From: Lithospermum erythrorhizon
Lineage: Eukaryota; Streptophyta; Magnoliopsida; Boraginales; Boraginaceae
Assembly: GCA_019722365.1 (NCBI GenBank)
Contig: JADFUC010002139.1
Span: forward strand, 1-64,000
Length of the DNA stretch: 64,000 bases
Reading direction: 5' to 3'
Below the pieces are notes generated by a model. It searched no databases, was not told the DNA's origin, and saw nothing but the letters and a program-made list of their open reading frames with translations. Made by a program: the position numbers and the translations under genes. Below, one piece after another: positions 25,110-36,947 of the stretch (the first letter of the stretch is position 1; each line of letters begins with the position of its first letter).

Positions 25110-25740
25110 ATTGGCCTCGAGGCTTCTCAGTTTGATACTCATTTTATCTAATTTGATTGTGTGTTGACGTAGTTGTTAGTTAATTTGATTGTTCGTGATT
25201 TGTAAATTGATTGATGAATATATAATATGAAAAAAAAATCAATCCATTTATATATATTTCGCATGGTTGGAATCATCATTTCATGTATTGATTTTGATGA
25301 TTTGAAGTTTATTTAATTGTTCGTAGTTGAAGGGATTAAAATTAATTAATTTGCATTTTTAATTTGAAATTAAAATCATTTAGATTTTAAAGTGAGGTTT
25401 AAATTTGAGAAAATTCACGAAGTAAATGTGTTCTTAATCGAAAAACTAAAGTGTTTTTGATAAAATTCTCCAGAAAATTAGTTTTAATTTGCGGATTGTT
25501 TTGGGTTAATCAGAAAAACTAGAAGTGTTTTGATAAAATTCCCTTGGGCATTAATTCAATAATGATATTGTTGATGTTCAAGAAAAATCCCAAATTTTTG
25601 AATTTTTTGAAGCCTCAAAATCGTTTTTACGAAAGATTCTTGATTAATGGAAAAAGCGGCGGAAATGAATTCACAAAATCGGTCGCCAGGCTTGCTGAGA
25701 TACCTCGGGCAGCGTCCGGTGCCATGACTATGCATTAATG
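25110..25740 (+). other. retrotransposon leader-like sequence after the right LTR of B
   Basis: Immediately after the LTR the sequence reads TTGGCCTCGAGGC and then TTTGAATTTTTTGAAGCCTC near 25594. Similar text follows the left LTR of element C (GGCTCATAGAGGCC near 45957; TTTGAAAATTTTTAAGCCTC near 46458). This suggests the LTR at 24173 may once have headed a second, truncated copy. The small frame 25544-25738 lies within it and has no known family. Confidence 0.35.
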
Positions 25741-26557
25741 AAGTATTTTATGGTTACCGTACTGACTAAATTTTGGTCTGTAATTATCTTTCACATGTTA
25801 GTACCTTTTTTTCCTTTTCTTTAAAAAACTCTAGCGACAAAGAATTGAACCTTGTCTTCTATCTTTACAACTGAAATCACTACACCAAATCCCCAGCTCC
25901 TTGTTATTCATTAATGCTAATATATGTACTTAATTTTAATGTCAAAATAATACATATTACTAAAATATATTATTCTAAAATGGTAAAATTTAAAAAATTC
26001 ATTAAAAAAATCAGTAAAATTATGATATGGACCTAATTGGTATGTCATATGTGTACCAAAATTTGTTAAAAAAATTGGTTCAGATTACCTAAAAGGTAAA
26101 AATAAGCTCACATAATTGAATGTAAAGGATTTTCTATAAGGAAATAGTACGCATGACCTAAAATTTACCAAAATAATAAATTATAAAAACTATAAAAAAT
26201 GAACAAAAAAGTTTAATGAACCGTAACTTTCCACTACAAATTTGACTCCTAAAAGGTTGAAAAAACTCATACTCTCAATTTGAACAATCGAATCAAAATA
26301 TTCTCGGATAATTAGTTTGAAAACCAATTCGAATTGACTCAAAATAAATCATGATTTCGAAAAAACCGAATAAGATAGAATTGGATCGAAATTAAATTGA
26401 ATAAAATCGAAAATGAACCGGATAAAATTGAATAGAATCCAAATAAAATCATGTTTACCCGGGCAAATTTCTATTCGATTCAGCAGAATTCGATTCAGGA
26501 TTAACAAATATAGTTATCAATACGAATTACAAAATCAAACTGAATTTGAATTCATAT
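25741..26557. other. AT-rich intergenic DNA with TCGAA-type simple repeats
   Basis: At 26320-26520 short words such as AATCGAAAATGAACCG and GAATTCGATTCAG recur as degenerate repeats. No gene signal. Confidence 0.5.
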
Positions 26558-26700
26558 TTAACGTCTCCATTCCCAATTAAAAGGTGGGCTTGGGCCGTCG
26601 CCATCAACGCCCAATGGCCAATGCACACTTGTGAAGGAGACTGCCCAAACGGCCCATTTATTATTTTTTAGACCCACCATTCTCTTGGAGAAAATTGGCA
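26558..26700. promoter_or_regulatory. cluster of site II-type GGCCCA/TGGGCC motifs (candidate promoter)
   Basis: TGGGCTTGGGCC (26586-26597), GCCCAA, GGCCCATTT (about 26652) and GACCCACC occur within 110 bp in an otherwise AT-rich area. Clusters of TGGGCC/TGGGCT mark promoters of many plant housekeeping genes. No clear gene is attached: the downstream plus-strand frame 26743-26928 is short and unrecognised. The minus-strand frame over this cluster (26827-26558) looks like a chance frame. Confidence 0.35.
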
Positions 26701-27217
26701 AAGTAGTAATACTTTGACCATTTATTAAAAATCCATGACATCTTGTTGTTAGGCACAAACACGCACTGCTCTCATATAATTTGTCTATCTGCAGCCAAAA
26801 AATTAGCACTATTTTCTTCATCTTCAACCTACCCCTTTACATACACTTTGCTGACTCTTAAAGCTCGCCGATTAGGTATGGACAAATGGTTTGTTCAGCT
26901 ATTAAATTTACAACTACAAATTTATTGAGAACAAAGACACTCATGCAAAAAAATAAAATTCAAGGCCAAATCAGCCAAAACCACTGAAAATGGTTTTAAC
27001 ACATCTCGAAATTCATCACATGAATTACCCCAAAATGGCTAAAATGAACAGAATAATGCCATCTATTTCTAATTATGGAGACTTATTACATCAAACCAAA
27101 CAAACTTTTATTGATCGTCCCAAATTGTTATTGCTTTGGGGTGTGTGCGAGTTACTTTTACTCGAGCAGATGTTGCGTCACGGTTCATAAACGAGCATAG
27201 GTCGCCCGTCATTAACA

Positions 27218-27720
27218 TCATAAAAATTGAATAATTAAAACGTCTCGAATCAATTTCCATCCGTTGAAACATGGGGTTATCGGGAATTTGCAAATTTCAA
27301 CTCCCAGCGATCGAGGAATGTTATTTAACTGTATGCTTATTGACGGATCATTCAACTTATCAAAGGACAAGAATCCTGGGAAACCATATGCTTTACTTCC
27401 ATAATAAAATTTGCAATTAGCTGCAAACATTTAAGTCAATTATTATTAGTTTTGAAAAAAAAAATGTTAGTAGAGAAACTTATCTAATAGAAAGCATATA
27501 GATGAAGCTAAGGATTATGCAACTAACCTTCATATTCTTCACTTTTTCCAGAGTAATGTTCTAAAATTCGCATCTTAAATTTAGTATCCAGCTCTATATT
27601 ATCATTCTGAGCCATCTGGTGAAAGGAAGCGAAAGCATTTCCTGTATCATAAGCAAACCATTTTGGTGGAAGTAACAATTTCCCAGACATGAAGAAACTT
27701 AGAAGTTTCATTATAGACAA
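27218..27720 (-). CDS. unassigned two-exon gene fragment
   Basis: Minus strand. One exon runs from about 27700 to 27527 and encodes GKLLLPPKWFAYDTG, then NAFASFHQMAQNDNIELDTK and ends HYSGKSEEYEG at a GAAG|GTTAGT donor. After a ~100-bp intron ending TTTGCAG, the next exon (about 27424-27218) encodes ANCKFYYGSKAYGFPGFLSF and PSISIQLNNIPRSLG, closing at a stop in the longest frame. The protein-like composition and matching splice sites support a real or recently real gene. I do not recognise the family, and no start exon or promoter is visible. It may be partial. Confidence 0.45.
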
Positions 27721-27877
27721 AATAAATATTAGAACCATCACAGTATTCTTTCTGATTATTGATACTTTAAACACACAAATGAATACTATCCAACTTTGAC
27801 TATATTCATACAAATGATTCAAACCATACTTATATTATTGGTATTCATTGTATTGTTCATTAATTTGGTAATAAAAG

Positions 27878-28020
27878 TAGGACCCGAGCGGGCCAGTCAC
27901 GTGGTATCTATTAGGTGTAGTCCCGGGGATGCAGCTAAAGTATCAAGTATCCCCGATGGTAAGAGGTAAGAATGCCAATGGAAGCGGGTTCGATTCACCG
28001 TCGTCTGACCAATTTTTTCC
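27878..28020 (+). repeat. tRNA-derived (SINE-like) sequence
   Basis: A 140-bp, relatively GC-rich island contains GGTTCGATTC (27987-27996), a textbook RNA polymerase III B box. Upstream is ATGGTAAGAGGTAAGAATGCC, which resembles the anticodon-arm region of a glycine tRNA, and a T-run follows (28012-28017). It does not fold into a full tRNA by eye, so a SINE or tRNA relic is more likely than a functional tRNA gene. Confidence 0.4.
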
Positions 28021-28600
28021 TCAGCTTTGTTGTAAGGAAAGATTATATTCAAGATGGGCCGAAATAGAAATTTGACGAAATACCATGATCGACCTATACC
28101 CTATGCCCCGTACTCTACAAAATACCTAACCTTTATATATTTCACAGATGCACTCGTTTACTTTAATCGCTTCGTTATATTAGCTTTATCTGCTAAAAAA
28201 TCCTCTCCTCTCCCGCTATCTTTATCTCTCTAAATTTTCATCTTTTCTTCTAAAGACTTCAAATGTGAATTACAACTCCAAAAATTTGTAAGTAATCATT
28301 AGTGGTAAAAAGGGAATTATTTTCTTCAAATTTTTGTATGCTACCATTCCAAAAATTATATTTTTTAACATATGTGTGCTCTTTGTGTAAGTTATTTGGA
28401 GTTTTGAGTTTTTTAAACAAAAAATTGAATTTTACTAATTTAAATAAAAGGTTTTGAATTAAAACTATATTTTTACGGATACGTGTTTTATTCGTTTGTG
28501 TTATTTGAGTTTTGTGGTTGTTATTTGTGTTTTCTTTAACAAGTTGATTTTTTTAATATTGACATGTTGACTTACTTTTTATGGTCTTATGTTATGTTAT
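28021..28600. other. AT-rich intergenic DNA
   Basis: A pyrimidine-rich patch (28195-28260) is the only notable feature. No coding or RNA signal is recognised. Confidence 0.4.
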
Positions 28601-29600
28601 AATGCATTATAATTAGGAATATTTTGATATAACGCACTAGTATACTTTATAGTATATTATAATTAAACATAAAGGCGATATAACTGTTATAATTGAGTAT
28701 AATACAAATACATAACCATATAATTAGGTATAACTAAAGTATAATCTGATATGCTCGTTATAACACATTATGTCCGATTATATCACATTTATAGTATCTT
28801 TACCTGATATTATAATATACTTTACCTCAATATAAAAGATTATACTACATTATAATCAATTATTTAATGCAATATAAGATATTATCAGTTACTACAATTG
28901 AGTATACTTGATTAATCTTTTATTTTTTAACTTTGATGTTTTTTTGTGATTATGAAAGATGTCGAGGTTCGAGGTCAACAACATGGTGGATGTCCAAATA
29001 ACCAAATGGCTGTATTGTGGATTCTATGCTTGTAAAGGGCGATGCGCATCCTATGATTTGAAATTTCAAGGGCGATGAAAGCTCGTTGTTGACTTTTTGC
29101 TTAAGTGGTTAAGACTCCCGATGGAAACTTCACATTCAAGAAGGTTCTTGATAGTGAAATTTTTTGAAGCGCCCGTTGTTTCTTTTGATTCTAATATTTG
29201 TTAAGTGAATGATTAGCGGTTACTTTTTAAACAATTATGGATGTTTGTGGATTATTATGGATGTTATGAATTTTTATGAATATTTATTGTGTTGAAGTTA
29301 TTATTTTGCATGCGTATTTGTGTCGAATTCACAACGATCATGCAAAAGAGCACGCATGCGGTTCGCGTCTTAACTCATAGATAAAATTTTGGAGAATGTA
29401 ATTCAATGCCCTAAAGTAACCTCAGAAAATAAATCATTTAAAAATTTTATATCGGTATCGATAAAAATAGATTATACTAGTTATAGTACAATTTACTAAA
29501 TTATAATATGTTATAATGTATCGTAATGTATTATAACTTATAATAATTGATTATAATGTAGTATACTCCATATAAGAAAGTACAATGATATAACTTTTAT
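28600..29600. repeat. TATAAT/ATTATA-type degenerate arrays
   Basis: At 28600-28925 and 29460-29600 the sequence is built from near-palindromic words such as TATAATGTATTATAA, TTATAATTGAGTATA and ATATTATAATATAC at irregular spacing. The segment between (28930-29350) is less AT-rich, with frames broken by stops and no recognised domain. Confidence 0.5.
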
Positions 29601-32600
29601 TTTCAATATTTTGGACAAAGAATTGAGGATTTATGTTATGGATTTTTAGTGAGAGAAGTGATTTTTGTTTTGTGTTGAAAATAGAAAGTGAAAAGATAAC
29701 TAATGAAGAAGAAAGGAAAGAGATAGGTTATTATTTAATGAAGGGTATAATAGTAATTTCAAAACCAAATTGTGGTATTCTTCAAATAAAAAAGATAATG
29801 TGTGTGTCTAGTCAAATATTACCGTTGACTCGTGGTATTTTGCCAAATTTCTCGGCAAGAATATGCTCAATTTTTTTTCCTCGGCTACTTACTCTAGAGA
29901 AGGAAACGTTTTAGATTATATTCAAAGAAGACGAGCAAGAATATGCTCAAACAAGTACTGTAATTCGTTTCCTCACTTTCATTACGCACTTTAAAAGTCA
30001 CATATTTTCCTCAGCTAACTACAATAATTTTTTACCTATATTTACTCTAACAACTAACAAATAATACGTTTCCTTCCTCTAATTATCCACTTTAAAATTC
30101 TTATTCTTCACGTTTCATTTTCCAAATAACATTCTTAAAAACAAAAAACCTAACAATCATTATCAATTCATCACCTTTCAAGATTTTTTTCCAACTACAC
30201 TTCCTGGAAAATTGTAGAAAGTTCCAAGTGATAAGCAAGAGAAAAAGTTCAAGTCAACTTAGTTTAAAATTATGTGCCCTTATTTTTTTGTTTTTGGTGT
30301 AAGGTGTAACTTCTAGAAAGATTTTATTATTTATAATATATGCGCATCAATACAATAAAACCCTAAATCCTTCTAGGTACATAAATAATTTATCAAATGG
30401 GTGTGGTTCATTATCGATATTATAACGGATTCTTATTTCTTGAGATCTTTGAACTTTAGATTTAATGTAGTTTTGGACTTGATTTGGACTAGTCTTGGTT
30501 TGAGGCGCCTCTTGTATGGAAATTTGGTTATCTTGGGCAGTTATGTGATACTTGGATAGGATACTGGATCAGTGATCTAGTTGGGATAGAGACTTGAGAA
30601 CTTAGTTTGATTAACGAGCTTTGGATATGAATAAGAGGCAGGGAGCCTTAACTAATATATAAGTATGTTGTCATGGAGCTTGATCGTGGTCTTTAGACTT
30701 GGGTCGTGGTATTTAGACTTGATTTGGGTACTGCGTGTCGAGGGCGTAGCAGTGATGCAAATCTGTGGGCGAGTTCGGGTGGCAATGGGGAGCTTGAGTG
30801 TTATTCTTGTAAGAGGATATGCTTGTCTTGTTAAGAGGATATGCTTGTCTTTGTCGAGGGGTCTTTTAGGCACAACACTCCGTGTTTCTGATAGGCGAGG
30901 CAGGGGTTGTGCGACACTATCACCACCTATGATTTCCTACAGAATTTGTTGAGGCTTAATCCTGTAGTTTTACTTTATTTGCATGAGATCACAGATGATC
31001 GGATTAAGCATCCAGTTTTGGTCTTGGCATCTTTGAAATTCTTTAGTTTTAGGTAATTCCAACCTTGTTCTGATATTAGCGAATATTTTGGTGATGGAGT
31101 TGAAGAATTTTGTGTTAACTTTCTCCGTTCTTGATTAAGCGCCTATTTAAACTGCGGGTTGAAGTGATTTCAATGTTTAACTGGTGATCATGATAGTTTT
31201 ATACGAAAAACAACAATTTTCAAGGTTTTTTATGAAATGCATAGCGAGTTGTTAGCATGTTAAATTATCTCGACTTTTTATTGTATTTTTTTATTGTGTT
31301 CGGGGATGTTATTTTCGAACAAGGAGGGTTTATATAGGCTTCGAGAACTTCTTGATTGTTGATCGTTTTAGTTGGATTCTGATGCTTAGATTGATTTTAA
31401 GCGAATGCGAGATAAATCGGATATTTAATAAAATAATAATATATTATAAAAAAAGTCGACTTTCTTGGAGAATACTCATGCGCCGCCTTTGATTTTTGGG
31501 TAAATATTACTATTTTTTATTAACTTTTATCGGACCTCAGATTTCAGTCTGTTTGTCAAAGGAAAATCGTTTTATTAGATTTTCTGTCCAATTTTATTAT
31601 TAAATCAAGCTAAAATTTAGAGAATCTTTATTTAAATGTCACATAATCATATGTGGGTATATATTAGATTTTAATTAATGATCGCCTAATTTTATCACTT
31701 TAATTAATTTCGGGTGGCTAAAATATCGAAAATCTTAAATTATGATTTTTAATTAGAGTTAGATCGAAATCTAAATCTCACGTGTCTGCAGATGACGCTG
31801 GTGTTTATTAATCCCTCTTAAATTAAAGTTTTCTTTAAATTTAATTAAGTAAATTTTAAGCTTGTCTACATAAGGCATATTAATAAATGACTAAATTTCT
31901 ATTTTTTTGATGTATTTTAGATTAGATTATAGAGTTATAATTAAATCAAAAAAAATTAGATAAAAATATTCTGAATAATAATAATATATTATTAGAATCA
32001 CAGCTAGTCAGCCCCAGATCGAATCATCAATATAAGAAACAATAATAATGAAATGGAAGTTTTTATGTACCAAATTGTGTCTTTTAGGCGAGTTATATAT
32101 GTATCTAAGTAAACATGTCAATTTTAAGTAGTCTTCTATCTTCCAAGTGTAGAGTACGCTTCAAGTAAGATTCGATAAGTCCACACGCTGAACAAAAGCA
32201 TTTTGGGATTTGTTAATATACATATATTTCAACACCAAAATACAAGAATCTTTAACAAGATATCATTACAAAGTTATGGGAGGTCGAGATTGGCAATAAC
32301 TTGTTATCTCCGATTTTAGTTCTAAGAGTGTGAAAATGAAAAGACTCCTCCATCAACTACAATAATAAACACCTTAAGTAATAAGTAGCAGTTTTGTAAA
32401 AAGTTTAGCGTGATCCAAAACATTTACGCTGGACAATAGTAATGTTATCTTTCACTTCCGTCGAAAATAATTATATTTAAATATATCGGAATAAATGTCG
32501 CCCCCGAGTATGTCGAACGCGTGGTAAGTCACGTACATACCTCGCACTAAAGATATTCATCCTTGAATTGATTGAATCTGGTACCATGGACATTAACTTC

Positions 32601-33770
32601 CTAATCACGAGAGTCGGGCGGTGTAACTATTGATAAACTAAGAGATATGTAACCTTCCATCTTCATCTTTATTTCCCTAGGGTAGAACTCAATTTCTATA
32701 TATACAAAACATAAAATAAATGTTAGGAATAATCTTGAAAAAAATCTTCCTTCTTGATATTACAGTATTATAATAAATGTTGAGTATATATGATCCTACA
32801 ATTAAATAATTGGTATATTAGTGCAAAACATTATCATCATGATAATTACACAAATAGTACTTGGAAAGTTCGGAATTTGGCTTAAGATAGAGTACGTCTC
32901 AAAGTTATCAATGTCTAGGTTATATATATTTGTAAAATATAAATGGTCATTTTCATTAAATAATACTCCTCCATTCTATTTTTTGTCTTTTTCTAACAAT
33001 CAATTTTTTTTTATTTTAAATTATTTGTCTTTTCTAACGTAGAAAATTATCTTACGTTTTAATGTCTTTTTGTTATTAAATTATCAACTAACAAAATATA
33101 GTTTCAATTAATATTTTATATTTTTATTGTCTTTTTGGTAGTTTTTTATTTCGCTTAATTTATGTGCGAATGATTTGGAAGTAATTTTATTTGAAGTAAT
33201 GCAAACTTCAACTTCAAACAAAACTTGAACAGCGTAGATAACATCATTAGGAGTTGTCAATTTATTTATGATTAGTAGTAATATTTAAAGAGATATTCAC
33301 TAAAATATTTACCTAGATAATATGTGTAAAATGATATTTTTACTTTTTAATAAATATTTAGTGCATAAAAATAATTCTTATAATTGATCTGAAATATGTG
33401 ACTTTTTAATCCATCTTTTAATGGAAAAATTAAATTTTGACGAAGAAGGACCAAAATACACATCTTTTATTAATATAGGGCACTAAAGTCTGGCACCGAT
33501 AAATATTAAGTATTGAAAATTACGTTTAGCCCAAAAAGTATAGTGTATCTAAACTTTTCCTTTTAAATTAACATGATATTGTATATGAATTAAAAAGTCT
33601 TGTTTTATACCATTATAAGCCAACCATTGCATTATACCAAACATTTATTGAGACTAAAATATAATTTATACATATTATCTGAGATCATTTTAAAAATTCT
33701 CTCAATTTTTCAACGTGTAGTATTGTATGTTTGATATTCATAATTGGAAAGAGTAACAAGACAACAAAAC
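29601..33770. other. AT-rich intergenic DNA, no confident gene
   Basis: Contains a 24-bp near-tandem duplication (AGAGGATATGCTTGTCTT at about 30812 and 30835) inside overlapping 70-95 residue frames on both strands that show no family features. A single Stowaway-type end (TACTCCTCCATTC near 32964) has no clear partner. No RNA gene is seen. Confidence 0.4.
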
Positions 33771-34890
33771 CCAAGATATGTAGAAAGAACATGTTGGTGA
33801 AGACGATCCTCAAAACTACTTCTCAACCGGCAGAGCTGTAAGCGCTGCAGATGACCGACAAAAACGCAACCACTAGTGAAGCTTCTAGCATGACATCTAC
33901 AAACAAATTAACAACCATAACTAGAACCACAAGGAGAAGCTAAACAAGAAGAATTACCAAGAGAAGTCGAGATGTAGATATCACTGCCTTCATGAGTAAT
34001 AGTTGAAAGACTCCTTGTTAGATAATCCATTAGACTTCCCTGTATCCCTGCCATTTATGAGTAAAGAAGGAGAAACCACACAGTCCACACAACTGATATG
34101 AGACATCTGAAACCACACACGACCAATACAAATATGTGTGATATGCCATAATTTTGATGAATACTGAAGAATGTGTAGGATGTGATTGAGATTAGGTACA
34201 ATCCAACATACCACTCAGTAACATACACACGCATAAACATATTCAGAAGTAACATCAAGAAGCAGAGCAAGATACAAGTAGCAATCACAACCGATGGACA
34301 GTAACACACACAAAACAATATATGGATCAGAATGTGAAGCAACACAAACCAGAGTAAATCTAGACAATCTCAACTAATCCACACTACCCAGCAGAACAAT
34401 CCATTGCAAAGCCTGCATAACACAGAGACGCTAATGCTAAAATTGATCAAGAAAAGACAGTGGATACCATTACTAATATATGCATCCTTATGCAACCTCA
34501 CCATCAATAGTATATATAATCACTTTGAACCAAAACCAAATCCAATCAAATAGGATCTGCACAAGACCACATTAACCCCCACTACATAATACCATCAGAA
34601 ATAAGGAATACATCCAAAAAACAGAGAAGGGAAAATTTATGCCAACCCCAAAACCGATGTTCTCAGCTAACCAACACTGTACCAGCAACATATAAAATCT
34701 GCAAAACAATGCACCTAGGAACCCCCGCACACACTCATATTTAAGGTGAAACGTAACAGAAATTAGAGAAACCGAACAAATCACAACACGATCAAAGATT
34801 CCAATCTCCTCAACAAACAAGATTTTTAGCTTCCCAGACCCAGATTTGGACATACTCATCTGAAACTGAAAGGGAAACAAAACCCACACA
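33771..34890. other. A/C-rich sequence, no gene recognised
   Basis: The plus strand is strongly enriched in A and C, which creates long stop-free minus-strand frames (for example 35102-34572, 176 codons). Those translations are dominated by Phe, Leu, Val, Cys and Ser in the way expected of T/G-rich DNA and carry no known domain. The right part shades into the minisatellite at 34921. Confidence 0.4.
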
Positions 34891-34920
34891 ACAAAGGGAT
34901 CAATAGAAACTACACGAAAG

Positions 34921-36060
34921 CAAAATTCACCGCCTTTGATGGAACAAAAGTCCGTAAAGCAATCCATTTTTGTTTCAAACTTTTCCATCCTCAAAAGAAT
35001 CTGAAACCCAAAAAAGAAACAAAAACTACCGATATGCAAAAAACCATAGAATAACAGAGTACCAAACCACTGAGTCCGGAAGACCTCGATTAAATTAGCC
35101 AAAGTAGCCTATTGATATAATCAAGACTCCAAAGGCAGAGATATTCTTCTTCAATAAAAGGTATTGTTAATACTATCATATTGTAGTCGGAGATTAATCA
35201 AATTGAAATCCTTAATAGAAGAAAATAACAAAATCGGAGATGATTTAGAGTAGCAAAAATTGGTAAACCGAACAAGACAGCCAACTAACTCAAATCCAAC
35301 AAATACTGCAGCAAATCATCAATCAGGCGTCAAACGTACATATCTCTAAACAAATCTGCCATAGAAAACGAAACAAGAAAGGCTAGCCACACAAAGCAAA
35401 CGACGAAATAAGAAACAGAAACTATACAAAGAAAAGACCAAAATCACTGCCTTTGACGAAACCAAACCACTGATAACCAATCCAATTTCAACCAACAAAA
35501 AAACAGCTAACTATTGATCAATCCTCATACAAATCTGCAATCCGAAAAAGAACCAAGAAATCATCCCACAAAGATAACAATAGAATATACTCAACAAACT
35601 ATACAAATGCCAAAATCACCGCCTTCGACAAAACCAATCCACTTTCAACCAACCAAAAAAAATACAGCTAGCAATTGATCAGGCTTCAACAAAACTACCC
35701 ATCTTCAAACAAATCTGCAATCCCAAAAAAAAAAAGAAGTCCACCCACAAAGCTAACGATATATCAATCAACAAAAACTATACAAATGCCCCATTTCGAC
35801 AAAACCAAAGTACTGATAACCAATCCAATTTCAACCAACAAAAAATACAGCTAACCATTGATCATGTTTCAAAACTACCATCTTCAAACAAATCTGCAAT
35901 CCAAAAAAAAACCAAAAAATTCTCCCACAAAGAAAACATTCAAATAAACAACAAAAAAACTACACAAATGATAAAATCACCTCCTTTTACAAAACGAAAC
36001 CATTACCCAATCCAGCATCGACCAACAAATCTGCAGCTACAGGCTTGGACATAGACATAT
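34921..36060. repeat. ~175-bp minisatellite downstream of the proteasome gene
   Basis: A unit containing AAAATCACCGCCTTYGACRAA, ACTGATAACCAATCCAATTT, CAACCAACAAAAAATACAGC, ATTGATCA and CAAATCTGCAATCC recurs with starts near 34921, 35439, 35611, 35788 and 35972, so the period is about 172-184 bp. A degraded stretch between the first two would hold two more units. The array has marked A/C bias on the plus strand and ends about 270 bp from the stop codon of the proteasome gene. Confidence 0.85.
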
Positions 36061-36332
36061 ATTAACAAATCTGTAACTGGCGCGTAAAGATAACAATTTT
36101 CAGGTAAAAGAGTGAAACTAGCACCATTCTGATCCTATGTTTTTGGATACAATCATCAGGTAAAAGAGTGAAAGTTCATAACATTTCTGGGACACATGTG
36201 CATAGAAACAGAGTAGGCATTGCCATAAAAATACCACAAAGCTAACGACACAGCTGTTTGCTTATTTATCATCACCAGAAAGAAATGCAGATGGTCTACA
36301 TAGACCTTCAAGTGATGGGGCTCTTAGAAGTA

Positions 36333-36947
36333 TTAATCCATTCTTCCCTTCAAGATCTTCTCCGTAACTTCCGTGGGTGTTACAACATAAACATGTCCTC
36401 CCCAGCCACTCAGGCAGTCACGGTCGACAGATGAAAGTAATGCCTGAGAGATGGTCTCAAACAGCTCTTCAGCTTCCATGTCAGGCTTGAACATTGCTTC
36501 ACATGCACCATACAGGGATTCAGATGCAGTACCAGCTACCACGAAGTCTTTTGCTAGTTCCTTGGCTCCAATAGCGTCCATGGTGCAAATGAAGGGCTTG
36601 TCGTCATCTCCCAATCCAGCAATTACAGGTTGGCAGAAGTATGGACCAAATCTTTTCTCGTATTGAATTGCAGACACCAGGCTAGCAAAAGTCTCAGGTT
36701 TCATATTTCTCTCTTCGCGGAGCTCATACAATTTGTGGCGGAAGACAAGACGTTGATACAGAGTTTGAGCATCGCTAGCAAGACCAGAGAGGCCAATGAA
36801 AAGCTTGGGATGGATGTTATAGATCCTCTGAAAATCGGTGGCAATTGTTTGAAGCTGAACACCAAGCCGCCTATCACTCGCAATCGCAAAGCAATTCTTC
36901 CCCACCATCGCCACCAGGGCACTCCCATTGTACTCGAAGATCGACAT
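36333..36947 (-). CDS. PBC1: 20S proteasome subunit beta type-3 (PBC)
   Basis: Encodes 204 residues, the normal length for beta-3, one of the non-catalytic beta subunits of the 20S proteasome core that degrades ubiquitin-tagged proteins in cytosol and nucleus. The N-terminus MSIFEYNGSALVAM lacks the propeptide and catalytic Thr of beta-1, -2 and -5, as expected. Family landmarks follow: DRRLGVQ, LYQRLVFRHKLY, YEKRFGPYFCQPV, DDKPFICTMD, LFETISQALLSSVDRDCLSGWG and the C-terminal LKGRMD. The frame is uninterrupted. I chose the ATG at 36947 because it gives the conserved N-terminus; an in-frame ATG at 36989 would add 14 unlikely residues. The ATG follows TTTCATCAG, a possible splice acceptor, so an upstream leader exon is likely. 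Plants often have two near-identical PBC genes, so the number in the symbol is not certain. Confidence 0.96.
   Translation of the reverse strand: MSIFEYNGSALVAMVGKNCFAIASDRRLGVQLQTIATDFQRIYNIHPKLFIGLSGLASDAQTLYQRLVFRHKLYELREERNMKPETFASLVSAIQYEKRFGPYFCQPVIAGLGDDDKPFICTMDAIGAKELAKDFVVAGTASESLYGACEAMFKPDMEAEELFETISQALLSSVDRDCLSGWGGHVYVVTPTEVTEKILKGRMD

Noticed and set aside
27878..28020. functional tRNA gene
   Set aside because: A B box is present but no full cloverleaf with paired acceptor stem can be drawn by eye.
30652..30952. overlapping open frames on both strands (73 and 95 codons)
   Set aside because: Overlap in opposite strands, include a tandem duplication, and show no recognisable motif.
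34572..35102. 176-codon minus-strand open frame
   Set aside because: It lies in A/C-rich DNA that lacks stops on the T/G-rich strand; the translation is low-complexity hydrophobic with no domain and overlaps the start of the minisatellite.
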